A stretch of 64,000 nucleotides of DNA from Thermoplasmata archaeon (GTDB taxonomy: Archaea > Thermoplasmatota > Thermoplasmata > Lutacidiplasmatales > UBA184), in NCBI GenBank assembly GCA_022749815.1, contig JAKIWV010000002.1, positions 591,280-655,279 of the forward strand, read 5' to 3'. The position numbers were made by a program, and so were the translations under genes. Below are positions 33,093 to 42,604 of this stretch, one piece after another. Each line of letters starts with the position of its first letter. Position 1 is the stretch's first letter. The notes beneath the pieces were generated by a model. That model ran no database searches. It was not told the origin of the DNA and worked only from the letters and a program-made list of their open reading frames with translations.

Positions 33093-34611
33093 GCCATCGG
33101 TCCCGTCTCCAGTGGCTGGCGCCCCGGTCGCTGACGCGCCCCGGGTCCTCCTGGTCGACCCGTACGTCGCTCGCGAGGATCCGATGGAACGGAAGTTCGT
33201 GGAGCTCTACCCCTCGCTCGGTATCCTCACGCTCGCGGGATGGCTTCGCGAGCATGGGATACGGACGGAGGTCACGGACCTCACCTTCGCCCGCGACGCC
33301 GAGCCGGTGACGAGGCACCTCCGCCGGTTCCGCCCGCACGTCGTGGGGGTCCACACCAAGACGCTCACGATGCCCCGGGCCCTGGAGATCGCCGTCCGAG
33401 CGCGGGCCGAGGGCGCGCTGCCCGTGGCCGGTGGCCCGGATGCCGCGACCCGGCCGGACCGGTATCTCGATGAAGGCTTCGCGGCCGTCGTGCCGAGCGA
33501 AGGGGAAGCCACGCTCGTCGAGGTCGCGACCCGAGTGCGGGACGGCGTCCCGCTGGCCGGCTGCGCCGGTGTGCTGACCCGGTCCGGCGGCCGAACGGCG
33601 AGGGGTCCTCCTCGCCCTTTTCTCCGGAACTTGGACGAGCTACCGCTCCCCGCGTGGGACTTGGTCGATATGGAGGGCTACCTGTCGGCCTGGGAACATC
33701 GGACGGGGGAGCGGCGAGCGGCCGTGCTTACGTCGCGAGGGTGCCCCTTTGATTGTTCCTGGTGCTCCAAGCCCACATTCGGCCGGACCTACCGCCAGCA
33801 GTCGGTCGACCGGGTGCTCGACGAGCTCCGCGCCTTGCAGGACCTCTTCCGGGTCGACTACGTCCGATTCTGCGACGATGTGTTCGGTGTCGATCGACGC
33901 TGGCTCGAGACGTTGCTCGAACGGATGCTCATCGAAGGACCGCATCTCCAGTTCGAGTGTCTGGCGCGCGTCGACCTGTTGAAAGCGGACCTGCTCGACA
34001 CGATGAAGTCGGCGGGTCTGCAGCGCGTCTATTTGGGCGTGGAGTCGGGGAGCCAGAAGATGCTCGACGTGATGAACCGCGGTACGCGACTCGCACAGAT
34101 CCAACGGGTCGCGGAGAGCCTTCGCGCCCATCAGGTGCGCCAGTTCTGGTTCCTGATGCTAGGGTATCCCGGCGAGACGCTCGAGGACATCGACGCGACG
34201 CTGGACCTGTTCCGACGCTTCTCTCCGGAGGAGTACTCCGTGTCGATCGCCGTTCCGGTCCCGGGCACGCGGTTCTACGATTCGGTCAAGGACCGCCTCC
34301 GCGGGCGGGCCCGTACGACGCGGGGTTCCGGCGGCGTGTCCCTGCTCTACGAAGCGGCCTACCCGGAGTCGTTGTACCGTTGGCAGCAGGTCCGATTCGG
34401 TTGGGAGGCTCGCCTGGCACGGATCCGGGAGCGCTTCTCTCCGGAAGTGGCGGAACGGCTTTCCCGGGCGGCGGATGAGATCCACGAGCGGATCGCGAAG
34501 CCGTTGCTGCTGGGGAGATCCCCCGCGGTCTCTCGACCCGGTGCGTCGAGAGAATCCGGCGCTCTCCCGATGGTGGTCGACCCCCCCGCGACACAAGGTC
34601 CCTCGGCGTGA
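33085..34611 (+). CDS. B12-binding-domain radical SAM protein
   Basis: 508 residues from GTG 33085, overlapping the ferredoxin gene by eight bases. The N-terminal Rossmann-like cobalamin-binding domain (about 20-150: RVLLVDPYVA, YPSLGILTLAGWL, VVGVHTKTLTM) lacks the DxHxxG motif, as usual in this class. It is followed by the radical SAM core with SRGCPFDCSWCSKP (CxxxCxxC cluster) and GVESGSQKMLDVMNRG. Members methylate or rearrange unactivated carbons; the substrate is unknown. The adjacent ferredoxin is a natural reductant. Confidence 0.88.
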   Translation: MAEPSVPSPVAGAPVADAPRVLLVDPYVAREDPMERKFVELYPSLGILTLAGWLREHGIRTEVTDLTFARDAEPVTRHLRRFRPHVVGVHTKTLTMPRALEIAVRARAEGALPVAGGPDAATRPDRYLDEGFAAVVPSEGEATLVEVATRVRDGVPLAGCAGVLTRSGGRTARGPPRPFLRNLDELPLPAWDLVDMEGYLSAWEHRTGERRAAVLTSRGCPFDCSWCSKPTFGRTYRQQSVDRVLDELRALQDLFRVDYVRFCDDVFGVDRRWLETLLERMLIEGPHLQFECLARVDLLKADLLDTMKSAGLQRVYLGVESGSQKMLDVMNRGTRLAQIQRVAESLRAHQVRQFWFLMLGYPGETLEDIDATLDLFRRFSPEEYSVSIAVPVPGTRFYDSVKDRLRGRARTTRGSGGVSLLYEAAYPESLYRWQQVRFGWEARLARIRERFSPEVAERLSRAADEIHERIAKPLLLGRSPAVSRPGASRESGALPMVVDPPATQGPSA

Positions 34612-34617
34612 GCCACG

Positions 34618-35535
34618 ATGTCGGTCCGCGAGTTTGAAGCGGGGGACGGACCCGCCGCCCGGCGACTCTGGGACGATCTCGGGGGCTGGTATCGCAACAC
34701 GTCGCCCACATCGGACATCGATGTGGACCGTGCCGTTGCCCGGCTGCGTCGGCACGCGGCCGGCAGTCTCCGCCCTCGTCGCTCGACTCCGACGGAGGGA
34801 GCGTGGGTCGCCGTCTCCAACGAGGCTCCGGTCGGATGGCTCTACGCACGCGCCGACGCAGAGCAGAGCTACGTCATCCCTCTCATTCCCCCGGGCGATA
34901 CCACCGGGCTCTTCGACGCGCTTCTCTCCCCAGCCAAGGAGTGGTTTCTCCGTCGAGGGGCCCACCAATTTTTTGTCGACGTGCCCGCTGAACGACGGGA
35001 CCTCCGTACCGCGGCGGAACGGGATGGACGTGTCCTTTGGCATCGCGCGGTGCTCGACCGGGACGTCCGAGCCCTCGCCCCGGAGGCTACGCTCCCCACG
35101 ACGGTCCGTGACTTCCGGCGGTCCGACCTCGCGGCCGTGCAATCGCTCTTTACCCGACGTCACCCCGAAGCCACACCACCGCCGATCCCCGTCGCATTCC
35201 TGGAGCTCCGCGCCGGCTGGTTCCGGGACCCGGCGTGGGAGCTCCAACGGGGGATCTGGGTCGCCGGCCCTCGGCAGGATGTACTCGGGGTGGCCGGCGG
35301 GAACCATCGGCCCCGATCTCCCATTGGCTTCCTGGGGCCGTGGGTGTTGTCCGAACGGGCGAGCCCTCCGGTCGTGCGGGAACTCCTCGACGTCGTCCTG
35401 GAGTGGCTTCGTGGCGTCGGGGGCCAACGTGTTCGCACGACGGTGCCAACCCCGCCGAACGACGATGCGCAAGCCCTTCAAGCCGCCGGTTTCTCGATTC
35501 TCGCCGAGAGCGACCTGTACGAGCTGAGGACCTGA
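34618..35535 (+). CDS. GNAT-family acetyltransferase (two tandem domains)
   Basis: 305 residues, seven bases after the radical SAM gene. The start MSVREFEAGDGPAARRLWDD is a classic GNAT opening. A second GNAT-like opening occurs near residue 160 (TVRDFRRSDLAAVQSLFTRR), followed by GVAGGNHRPRSPIGFLGPWV and a helix corresponding to the CoA-binding region. It resembles the truncated gene at the left edge in style. Substrate unknown. Confidence 0.75.
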   Translation: MSVREFEAGDGPAARRLWDDLGGWYRNTSPTSDIDVDRAVARLRRHAAGSLRPRRSTPTEGAWVAVSNEAPVGWLYARADAEQSYVIPLIPPGDTTGLFDALLSPAKEWFLRRGAHQFFVDVPAERRDLRTAAERDGRVLWHRAVLDRDVRALAPEATLPTTVRDFRRSDLAAVQSLFTRRHPEATPPPIPVAFLELRAGWFRDPAWELQRGIWVAGPRQDVLGVAGGNHRPRSPIGFLGPWVLSERASPPVVRELLDVVLEWLRGVGGQRVRTTVPTPPNDDAQALQAAGFSILAESDLYELRT

Positions 35536-35568
35536 AGCCCGGCCGGTTACTCCGGGGCCTAGACCCGG

Positions 35569-35586
35569 GCCCGGCCCGGGCCGGGC
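35569..35586. repeat. 18-base perfect GC palindrome
   Basis: GCCCGGCCCGGGCCGGGC equals its own reverse complement. It lies 34 bases after the acetyltransferase stop and could form a hairpin or cruciform. No T-run follows, so it is not an obvious terminator. Confidence 0.6.
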
Positions 35587-35778
35587 ATCGGCTATTGGGG
35601 TGGCGGAAGCGAGATGGCAGCGGTCTGGCGGGAGGGACAGGTCGCTGCTCCCGTCCGGACCTCCGGCGGGGCAAGTCGCACCCGACCGCGCAGTCGGCCG
35701 GGCCTTTGAGTGCTTCGGTTTCTTCACCGCGGTGCCCCAAGGGGGGGAGCTTTTGAACGGGGAGAGCTCCAACCTGGC

Positions 35779-36885
35779 GTGCCCCGTCTCCCTGGGGTGG
35801 CAACGCCCGAAGGCACCCGCCGGTACGCGGTGCGAGCGACCCGGGAGCACGGGGTGGCCGCAGCGCACTTCCGGGAAGTGCCCGGCGGTTTGCGGCTCTC
35901 GTCCTTCGGGCTCGGGTCTTACATCGGTCCTCCGGACGCGCTCACCGACGAAGCCGTCGAGGAGGCCACTCAGGTCTGCCTCCGGTCCGGCCGGGTGAAC
36001 GTGCTCGATACCGCGATCAACTACCGGTACCAACGGGCCGAACGTTCCATCGGTCGCGGCCTCTCGCGCGCCGTGGCGCGCGGGCCGATGCAACGGGAGG
36101 AGGTCTTCGTCTCGACCAAATGCGGGTACCTTGCTCCGGACGGCGAATCGAAGATTCCCCGGGACCGGTGGGTCGAGACCGAGCTCGTCGCCAGGGATGT
36201 GCTCGATCCGGCCGACATCGTCGACGATTGTCATGCGATGAGCGCTTCCTTTCTGCGGGATCAGATCGAGCGGAGCCGAACCAACCTCTCGCTCGAGACC
36301 CTGGATCTTCTCTACCTGCACAACGCGCCGGACGCGCAGCTTCCGGTCGTCGGGCACGACGAGTTCCTGCGACGGCTCGTGGAGGCGTTCGGGTGCCTGG
36401 AAGAGTTGCGGGCCGCCGGCCGGCTCGGCGCCTACGGGCTGGCGACCTGGGACTGCCTCCGAGCCGCCCGAGGGTCGCCAGGATATTTCTCCCTGGAGGA
36501 GGGCGTGTCAGCCGCCCGGTCCGTGGGCGGCGAGGACCACGGATTCCGGTTCATCCAGTTCCCCTTCAGCGTGGGGATGCCCGACGCGGCCGTTCAGAAG
36601 AATCAGTCGGTGAAGGGGGAGAAGCTCACCCTGTTCGAGGCGGCGCAGCGGCTCGGCGTCGGCTGTTTCACCAGCGTCCCGCTGCTCCAGGGCCAGCTCG
36701 CCCGCGTGGGCCCCGTCGCCAACGGCCTGTCGGCCGCCCAAACCGCCATCCAATTCGCCCGGTCCGCTCCAGGGACGATCGGCCCGCTGGTCGGGCAAAA
36801 GGAGCCCGCGCACCTCGCGGAGAACCTCCGGTTGGCAGACCGGGCCCCCTGGGAACGCCGGGAGTTCGAGACCTACCTGGCCTGA
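35779..36885 (+). CDS. Aldo/keto reductase family protein
   Basis: About 368 residues from GTG 35779 (GTG 35797 is an alternative; the upstream reading frame looks non-coding). Family features are LRLSSFGLGSYIGPP, the catalytic Asp/Tyr in VLDTAINYRYQRAERSIGRG, Lys in VFVSTKCGYL, and LDLLYLHNAPDAQL. The C-terminal NADP-binding part includes GTIGPLVGQKEPAHLAENL. The reaction would be NAD(P)H-linked reduction of a carbonyl; the substrate is unknown. The gene converges on rad50 and overlaps its 3' end by 13 bases. Confidence 0.85.
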   Translation: MPRLPGVATPEGTRRYAVRATREHGVAAAHFREVPGGLRLSSFGLGSYIGPPDALTDEAVEEATQVCLRSGRVNVLDTAINYRYQRAERSIGRGLSRAVARGPMQREEVFVSTKCGYLAPDGESKIPRDRWVETELVARDVLDPADIVDDCHAMSASFLRDQIERSRTNLSLETLDLLYLHNAPDAQLPVVGHDEFLRRLVEAFGCLEELRAAGRLGAYGLATWDCLRAARGSPGYFSLEEGVSAARSVGGEDHGFRFIQFPFSVGMPDAAVQKNQSVKGEKLTLFEAAQRLGVGCFTSVPLLQGQLARVGPVANGLSAAQTAIQFARSAPGTIGPLVGQKEPAHLAENLRLADRAPWERREFETYLA

Positions 36886-39554
36886 GCGGAGTCCCCCCCG
36901 CTCGCCGCGGGGACGATGTCGGTGAGCCGCCGGGTCTTTCGGCGTCGTTTCGGGACCACCGGTGCTCCTGGAGCCTCGTCCATCGGTCGGGCCGGGCGCG
37001 CGGCGGCCCCGAAAGTCCGGTCCCATTCTTCGATGGACGAGACCCCCTCTTTCTTCCGGATCCGGACGACGCGGTCCGCGATCCCCTCGAGCTGACGTTC
37101 GTGGGACACGAGGATGACCTGCGGAAGGCCGAGACTCTCTAGGAGGTCGCCCATCCGCAGGGTCTGCTCCTGCGAGAATCCCTCCGTCGGCTCGTCCAGG
37201 ATGAGGGTCTCGAGGGTGAGGCGCCCGGCGTCGCGAACCATCCGGCCCAGCGCCAGCCGGTAGGCGAGGGCCAGCGCGGTCCGCTCCCCGCCGCTCAGAC
37301 CCTCCGCAGGCGTCGGCTGACCGGCGAGGTCGGCCCAGGGGGCGAAGGTCTCGTCGACGCGGGCGCTCAGGGAGGGATCTTCGACCAGCGCGGCGAAGTA
37401 CTGAGCGAACCGGCGCTCGAACTGCCGGCGCCCTTGCAAGAGCCGGCGCTGCTCGAGTTCGATCATGGCGTTCCGGAACTCGCCATCGACCCACGCGGCG
37501 AGGCCGCTCAGCTGGGCCGATTCCCCCGCGAGGGCGTCCCGCTCGCGCAGCCGCCGGGCCACCTCGTCCAATCGAGCCTTCATTTCGGCCAAGGTCCCGC
37601 GCGGGCCACTCGCCTCGCGCAAGAGTCCCTGGAGAGTGCCGTCGAGGTCTTCGGTACGGCGCCGAGCCGCTTGCCACGCCGCCTCGAGCTCGTCGGGTGG
37701 GCGAAGGCGAGATCGGCTAGATTCGATCTGCTGGAGCACTTCGGCGCGTCGCGCGGCCCGCTCCGACCCGTTCCGGTGCCGCAAATCGATCTCAGCTTGG
37801 ACTTCCGGGATTCGTCGTTCGACCGCGGCGAGTCGTTCGACCTGGGCGGCCGCTGCCCGGGCGCGTGCTTCCCGTTCGAAGATGGCGCCGTCGACGAGGG
37901 CGAGCTCCGCGCGCACGCGGTCGTAGCCCTCCAAACGGGCCACCAGCGCCCGCTGACGACCCTCCAGAGCCAACCGCTCGGCGTCGAGCTGCCTCTGGAG
38001 CCCTCCTTCCTCCGTGTGTCGGGCTTGGCAGGTCGCTTGGCGCTGACGGAGGTCCGATCGACGCGAATCGAGGAGTACCCACTGGTCATGGCGCCGCTCA
38101 AACTCGAGCCGGGCCTGCGCCTCTTCGCCGGCCCGACGCACCCGCTCCGTTGCGGCCGCAAGTTCTCGCTCCAGTCGGGCGACGAGGCCCTCCTCGTCGT
38201 GTCGATGGGACTCGAATTCGGAGGCCTCGACGGGCCGGCGACATCGGGGGCATACCCCCTTCTGGACGAGCTCGGCGAGTTCCCGCAGCTCCGCCGTTGC
38301 CGTCGCGAGCCGACGGTCCAAGTCACGACGCTTCTCCTCTCGTTGGGTACGCTCCGCCTGAAGTTGCGCCAAATTCCGGTCGTCGGAGGCCTTCGGTTCG
38401 TCGACCGGCTCGGTGGCTTCGAGTCGCGCCAGGCCGCTCCGCAGGTGAGCTAGTTCGACGCGGGTGGCCTCGGTACGCACGCCCAGCTCGGCCGCGCGCG
38501 CGGCCCGCTCGGCGATCTGTTCCGCGACCACTGAAACCTGTCCTCGGAGTCCTTCGAGATCTCCGAGTCGTCGGGTCACCTCCTCCCGGCGCGTACGAAG
38601 TTCGGCGATCGAGGCCGGTGGCTCCCCGCCCCGATGTTCCCGACGGGACTCGCGCGCTCGTTCAGTCTCGAGCCTTGCGAGGATCTCCTGGGCCGATTGC
38701 AGCGCACGGCGCTCCTGCCCCACCGCGCGCTCGAGCTCTTCGGCGAGCCGTTCCTGCTGGGCGACGGCCTCACGGGCGCGCTCCATCTCGCGCCGACGCC
38801 GCTCGAAATCCTCGAGGCGCCCGCGGGATTCTCCGAGGTCCAGCCGCAGATTCCGTTCACGGTCGTCCAGCTCGGAGAGCCGGTGCTGAGCGAGGGTTTC
38901 CGCCGCTCGCCAGCGGACCGCTTCGTCCTCGATCCCTCGGTGGCGCGATGCCTGCTCCGCCAGGCCCGCGGCCCGCTCTTGGAGCGCGCGGGCAAGTCCC
39001 CGGGCGTTGTCACCGGCCAAGCGGTACTGTTCGACGCCCAGCGCTTTCCGGACCGTCTCCATTCGGGACTCGGCGTCCGGGTCGAGGACGTCTCGCATCC
39101 GTTCTTGCGCCAGGTAAACGGCCCAGCGCCACACATCGGAATGCGCCCGGGGATTCGGGTTGTCCGGGAACCCGAGAAGGTCGATCGTGCGCCGCCGGAG
39201 CTCCGTGGCCGAGTACGCGGTGCGCTGTCCGTCCACCGCGAGAGAGTTTTCTGTCGGTTCGAAGGTATCGCGACCTTTCCGGGCCTTCCGAACGAACCGG
39301 CGCCGGAGCTCCCAACGGTGGTCTCCATCGGTCAAGGTCAGTGAGACCTCCGCGTCCCGTGCCCCATGGCGGACCAGGTAACCGGCGTCCACCTCCGCGA
39401 ATCCGAAGAGAGCCATCTCAACGGCGTAGAGCAGAGACGTCTTCCCCGAGCCGATGTCGCCCGAGAGCAGCGTCGTGCCGGCACCTAAGTCGAGCTCGGC
39501 GGACCGGTAGCTGCGCAGATTGCGTAGGCCCACGTGAGCGATCTGAATCGTCAT
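36873..39554 (-). CDS. rad50: DNA repair ATPase Rad50
   Basis: 893 residues from ATG 39554. Rad50 tethers and, with Mre11, processes double-strand breaks. Walker A is GDIGSGKTS (32-40). A long Glu/Arg/Ala-rich coiled coil is interrupted near residue 435 by the zinc hook CPRC. The C-terminal half-ATPase has signature LSGGERTALALAYRLALGR and Walker B ETLILDEPTEGFSQEQ. The start overlaps the mre11 stop (ATGA). The open frame upstream of 39554 is antisense-like and was not used. Confidence 0.95.
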   Translation of the reverse strand: MTIQIAHVGLRNLRSYRSAELDLGAGTTLLSGDIGSGKTSLLYAVEMALFGFAEVDAGYLVRHGARDAEVSLTLTDGDHRWELRRRFVRKARKGRDTFEPTENSLAVDGQRTAYSATELRRRTIDLLGFPDNPNPRAHSDVWRWAVYLAQERMRDVLDPDAESRMETVRKALGVEQYRLAGDNARGLARALQERAAGLAEQASRHRGIEDEAVRWRAAETLAQHRLSELDDRERNLRLDLGESRGRLEDFERRRREMERAREAVAQQERLAEELERAVGQERRALQSAQEILARLETERARESRREHRGGEPPASIAELRTRREEVTRRLGDLEGLRGQVSVVAEQIAERAARAAELGVRTEATRVELAHLRSGLARLEATEPVDEPKASDDRNLAQLQAERTQREEKRRDLDRRLATATAELRELAELVQKGVCPRCRRPVEASEFESHRHDEEGLVARLERELAAATERVRRAGEEAQARLEFERRHDQWVLLDSRRSDLRQRQATCQARHTEEGGLQRQLDAERLALEGRQRALVARLEGYDRVRAELALVDGAIFEREARARAAAAQVERLAAVERRIPEVQAEIDLRHRNGSERAARRAEVLQQIESSRSRLRPPDELEAAWQAARRRTEDLDGTLQGLLREASGPRGTLAEMKARLDEVARRLRERDALAGESAQLSGLAAWVDGEFRNAMIELEQRRLLQGRRQFERRFAQYFAALVEDPSLSARVDETFAPWADLAGQPTPAEGLSGGERTALALAYRLALGRMVRDAGRLTLETLILDEPTEGFSQEQTLRMGDLLESLGLPQVILVSHERQLEGIADRVVRIRKKEGVSSIEEWDRTFGAAARPARPMDEAPGAPVVPKRRRKTRRLTDIVPAASGGDSAQAR

Positions 39555-40876
39555 TCGCGGCTGAGCTCCCGTCCCGGTCGCCGAATCCCGAGGACCCGGA
39601 GCCCCGCGTTCACTCGAGCCGTCCGATAATCCTCCCGGGCCTCGCCATCGCCCGGCGGCAGTCCGAGCTCCCGGATCAGTTCCCGGACCCGACGGGTTCC
39701 GTCGTCCGGAGCGAGCTCGGGCAGCGGTAAGGGCGCGCGAGTTCCGAGGGCCTGCAGGATCTGGTCCTCGAGCTGACTTTCCGACTCGGCGATGAGCGGT
39801 GCGGTGGGAATCTCGGAGGCGAGGTCGGCCAGGTCCCAATGAACCGACGCGGCTCCCTTCTCCGCCGCCGCCGAGCTCGTATCAAAAAGCCCGAGCTCGG
39901 CGGCCCGCGTTGCGTCGCCGACCCCTGTCAAATGAGGAAAGAGGAGGACGCCGGGAACGGAGTGCGCCCGGACCTCCTCTCGGACAGCGGAGCGTGCCTC
40001 CTCGGGCGACTTCCCCGAGAGGTCCACGTCGAAGACGTCGACGGTACCGGGACGAAGCGTGTCGATGAATTCCGCCGTCGGAACGCCGGACCTCACGGAG
40101 ACGAGAACCAATCCCCGGTGGGTGCGCCCGGTCGCCCCTTGGGCGATATCGGTCAAGTTCGTCCCGAACACAGCGCCGGGGTTGACCAGTAGCCCGCCCG
40201 TCGGCCCCTTCCCGACGTAACTGGCATGGATGTGGCCTCCCGCGTAGTAGTCGACGTTCTGCGGCAGGTCGTCCCGCGCGACACCCGGGATATGGGCTTG
40301 GAGACCGGGGGGAAGGTACTCTCGGATCGCGGCGTGGAACATGAAGATGCGAAACCCCGGTGTGCGGGCGAAAACCCCGGAATCCATCGACCGATAGTAC
40401 TCGCGGTCCAGTCCATGGGATCGACCGGAGATCCCCGCTATCACCGCCCCCGTTGGCTCGTCGAGCAGGAACGGGAGCTGCCACCGCTCCTCGCCCGCAC
40501 GGACCGCTTCCGGGGCCACACGAACGAACAGACCCGTCTCAGCGAGCACATCGAGCCAACTGGTTCGTTGGGCGACGTAGTCATGGGACCCGAAGATGAG
40601 GTAGACCCGGATCCCGCGGGCCGCCAGCCCACGCAGCGCCGCGGCGACTGGCGCCACTTCATCCGGATCCGGGACCGGTGTGTGGAATAGGTCCCCCGAG
40701 ATCAGCAGGAAGTCGGCGCCCCGTTCGGCGACGGTCCGCAAGGCCTCCAGAACGCTTTCCCGGAGCGCGGCCCGAACCGCTGGATCGCGGGGCCAGGCGC
40801 CGACATGCGCATCGGCGAGGTGGGCGAAGTCGAAGTCGCGCGGCGCCACGGGACGCCCCCTACGACCGTCCGCCAC
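39551..40876 (-). CDS. mre11: DNA repair nuclease Mre11
   Basis: 441 residues. Phosphoesterase motifs are Asp22/His24 (LADAHVG), Asp62 (SGDLFH), the motif III segment GSHDY (96-100), His181 (MFHAAIREY) and GGHIH (213-217). Motif III is normally GNHD; here the metal-binding Asn is Ser97. The C-terminal region carries the capping domain and Rad50-binding helices. Its start overlaps a small membrane-protein gene by 17 bases. Confidence 0.93.
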   Translation of the reverse strand: MADGRRGRPVAPRDFDFAHLADAHVGAWPRDPAVRAALRESVLEALRTVAERGADFLLISGDLFHTPVPDPDEVAPVAAALRGLAARGIRVYLIFGSHDYVAQRTSWLDVLAETGLFVRVAPEAVRAGEERWQLPFLLDEPTGAVIAGISGRSHGLDREYYRSMDSGVFARTPGFRIFMFHAAIREYLPPGLQAHIPGVARDDLPQNVDYYAGGHIHASYVGKGPTGGLLVNPGAVFGTNLTDIAQGATGRTHRGLVLVSVRSGVPTAEFIDTLRPGTVDVFDVDLSGKSPEEARSAVREEVRAHSVPGVLLFPHLTGVGDATRAAELGLFDTSSAAAEKGAASVHWDLADLASEIPTAPLIAESESQLEDQILQALGTRAPLPLPELAPDDGTRRVRELIRELGLPPGDGEAREDYRTARVNAGLRVLGIRRPGRELSRE

Positions 40877-41309
40877 CTGGATTGGGGCTCGTGGCCGGCT
40901 TTGAGGCGGGCGGGGCCGGTCCTTGGGACCGTTTCAACAGCGCGGCCAGCAAGCCCGCGCCGAGGGCTAGAAAGAGAAGCCCTTCTCCCCACGGGTCGAG
41001 ATTCTCGATCGTCATCGGCGCTCCGGGTGGTGCCGAGGCCGCCGGCTTCGAGGTCCTCCGCGTCAGCGAGGATGGAGGCGCGGCGGCGGCCGTGAGGGCG
41101 TTGGTGCGCGCCATGAGCACACGAACCTGCTGGCGCTGGATCGCGAACAGCTCGGTCGCTTCCTCCATGGTAATCTGGCGATTGCGAAGTCGGTTCACGA
41201 GGTACGGATATCGCGGGGCGCCCGGGGGTTCCTCGGCCTCCTCCGGCGGAGGGGGAGGAGGAGGGGTAGGCGCGATGGGCGGGTTTCCGGCGGTGGCAGG
41301 GTTGTACAC
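40860..41309 (-). CDS. Pro-rich protein with a C-terminal membrane helix
   Basis: 149 residues from GTG 41309. The N-terminus has a run of eight prolines, then a charged helical region (about 38-70: VNRLRNRQITMEEATELFAI), a linker, and a membrane helix (GEGLLFLALGAGLLAALLKR, about 108-128). It is first in the minus-strand run with mre11 and rad50, with overlapping ends. Whether it has anything to do with repair is unknown; it might tether the complex to the membrane. Confidence 0.6.
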   Translation of the reverse strand: MYNPATAGNPPIAPTPPPPPPPEEAEEPPGAPRYPYLVNRLRNRQITMEEATELFAIQRQQVRVLMARTNALTAAAAPPSSLTRRTSKPAASAPPGAPMTIENLDPWGEGLLFLALGAGLLAALLKRSQGPAPPASKPATSPNPGGGRS

Positions 41310-41393
41310 GGACGTCTCCGGCCGTTCGATGCCGACGCCCTATTCAAGCGTTCGCGACCGGCATCGGTCGGCGTGGGCGGCCCGCGGGGAGGA

Positions 41394-41400
41394 GTTATAG
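41394..41400 (+). promoter_or_regulatory. TATA box of the 41424 gene
   Basis: GTTATAG sits 26 bases before ATG 41424 and supports this start over an upstream in-frame one. Confidence 0.55.
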
Positions 41401-41423
41401 GCCCCAGCGGGCGTTTCGCGATC

Positions 41424-41792
41424 ATGTCCCCCGCCAGCGCGGCCCCGAAATCAGACGACACTCCCCGTCGCCACCTGCATGTGCGCCTCGCGGACGATGG
41501 GGCCTCGATTTTCGACCACCTGACAGAGTACCTCCAAGAGGCCGGCAAGGCGCCCGATTGGTACTGGCGTACCGCCGGTCGTCTCGAAGGCGAGGAAGAC
41601 GCGGACAACCTGGAGGAGCTTCTCTTCAGCGCGTTCGAGGCCGGCGCTTCGCTGGCGCACGATCACCCCGAAGAGCTCCGGTTCGACTGGGTGACCGACG
41701 TTGAATGCGAGCGACAACGCCGGGCGGAAGAGCAAGGTAGCCAGAAGGACGACGCGCGAAAGGAACGGACCTCGCTGAGCCACTACGCCTAA
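41424..41792 (+). CDS. Conserved-looking acidic cytosolic protein of unknown function
   Basis: 122 residues from ATG 41424, with a leaderless TATA box. The middle part (HLHVRLADDGASIFDHLTEY, then AGKAPDWYWRTAGRLEGEED) looks like a compact alpha/beta domain; the C-terminus is highly charged. No Cys, no signal. The last codons overlap the convergent SDR gene by four bases. Family not recognised. Confidence 0.6.
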   Translation: MSPASAAPKSDDTPRRHLHVRLADDGASIFDHLTEYLQEAGKAPDWYWRTAGRLEGEEDADNLEELLFSAFEAGASLAHDHPEELRFDWVTDVECERQRRAEEQGSQKDDARKERTSLSHYA

Positions 41793-42604
41793 CGCGACTC
41801 CCCTTCGGCCCGCCCTGATCCCGGCTCGACCGACTCGTCCACGTGCCAGTGCAGGCTCTGTCCTCCGTCGACCACTAGCACCTGGCCGGTGACGAATCGA
41901 GCCATGTCCGAGGCAAGAAACAGGATCGCGGCGGCGACGTCTTCCGGCCGTCCCCACCGGCGAAGTGGGGTGGCGGAACGGATACTCCGGTACGCCTCCC
42001 GGTCGGTCCACTCGGCTCGGGTCATATCGGTCTCGACCCACCCCGGCGCCACCGCATTGACGCGGACTTCAGGGGCCAAGGCGAGCGCCAGGCACCGCGT
42101 CAACATCACGAGACCGGCTTTGGACGCGTTGTACGGGATCTCGACGGTGGTGGGGATCAGTCCGGAGGTGGATGCTGTGGCGATGAACGCCCCATGGGTT
42201 TCTCGAAGGGCGCGCTCCGCGGCCTGCGCCAGCTCGAAGGGGGCGACAAGATTCGTCTCGAGAGTACGGGCCCACGTCGCGCGACCGGCGCTGCGCAACG
42301 TGCCCTTCTCCGCGATGCCGGCGTTCGCCACGACGAGGTCGAGGCGTCCCTTCCAGCTCACTGCGGAGCGGACGAGCCGTTTCATCGTCCCCGCGCGCCG
42401 CACGTCGCCCTGGACAACTAGGGCGGCCCTCCCCCCAGCACGGATCTCGCGCGCTACGGCACGGGCCGAGGCCTCCTCTTGACGATAGTGGACGACGACG
42501 TCCGCCCCAGCTCTCGCCAGCGCGAGCGCCGTAGCGCGACCGATGCCCCGGGACGCACCGGTGACGAGGGCAACCTTTCCACTGAGGAGGGGATGGCCGG
42601 TCAT
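41789..42604 (-). CDS. Short-chain dehydrogenase/reductase (second of a pair)
   Basis: 271 residues from ATG 42604, overlapping the upstream SDR stop by four bases. It has classical SDR motifs: TGASRGIGRA for the dinucleotide, NAG in VANAGIAEKG, catalytic Ser in TASTSGLIP and YNASK (Tyr/Lys). The C-terminal GQVLVVDGGQSL is FabG-like. Likely a 3-oxoacyl or sugar-type NAD(P)H reductase. Upstream translation in this frame is a shadow of the first SDR. Confidence 0.9.
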   Translation of the reverse strand: MTGHPLLSGKVALVTGASRGIGRATALALARAGADVVVHYRQEEASARAVAREIRAGGRAALVVQGDVRRAGTMKRLVRSAVSWKGRLDLVVANAGIAEKGTLRSAGRATWARTLETNLVAPFELAQAAERALRETHGAFIATASTSGLIPTTVEIPYNASKAGLVMLTRCLALALAPEVRVNAVAPGWVETDMTRAEWTDREAYRSIRSATPLRRWGRPEDVAAAILFLASDMARFVTGQVLVVDGGQSLHWHVDESVEPGSGRAEGESR

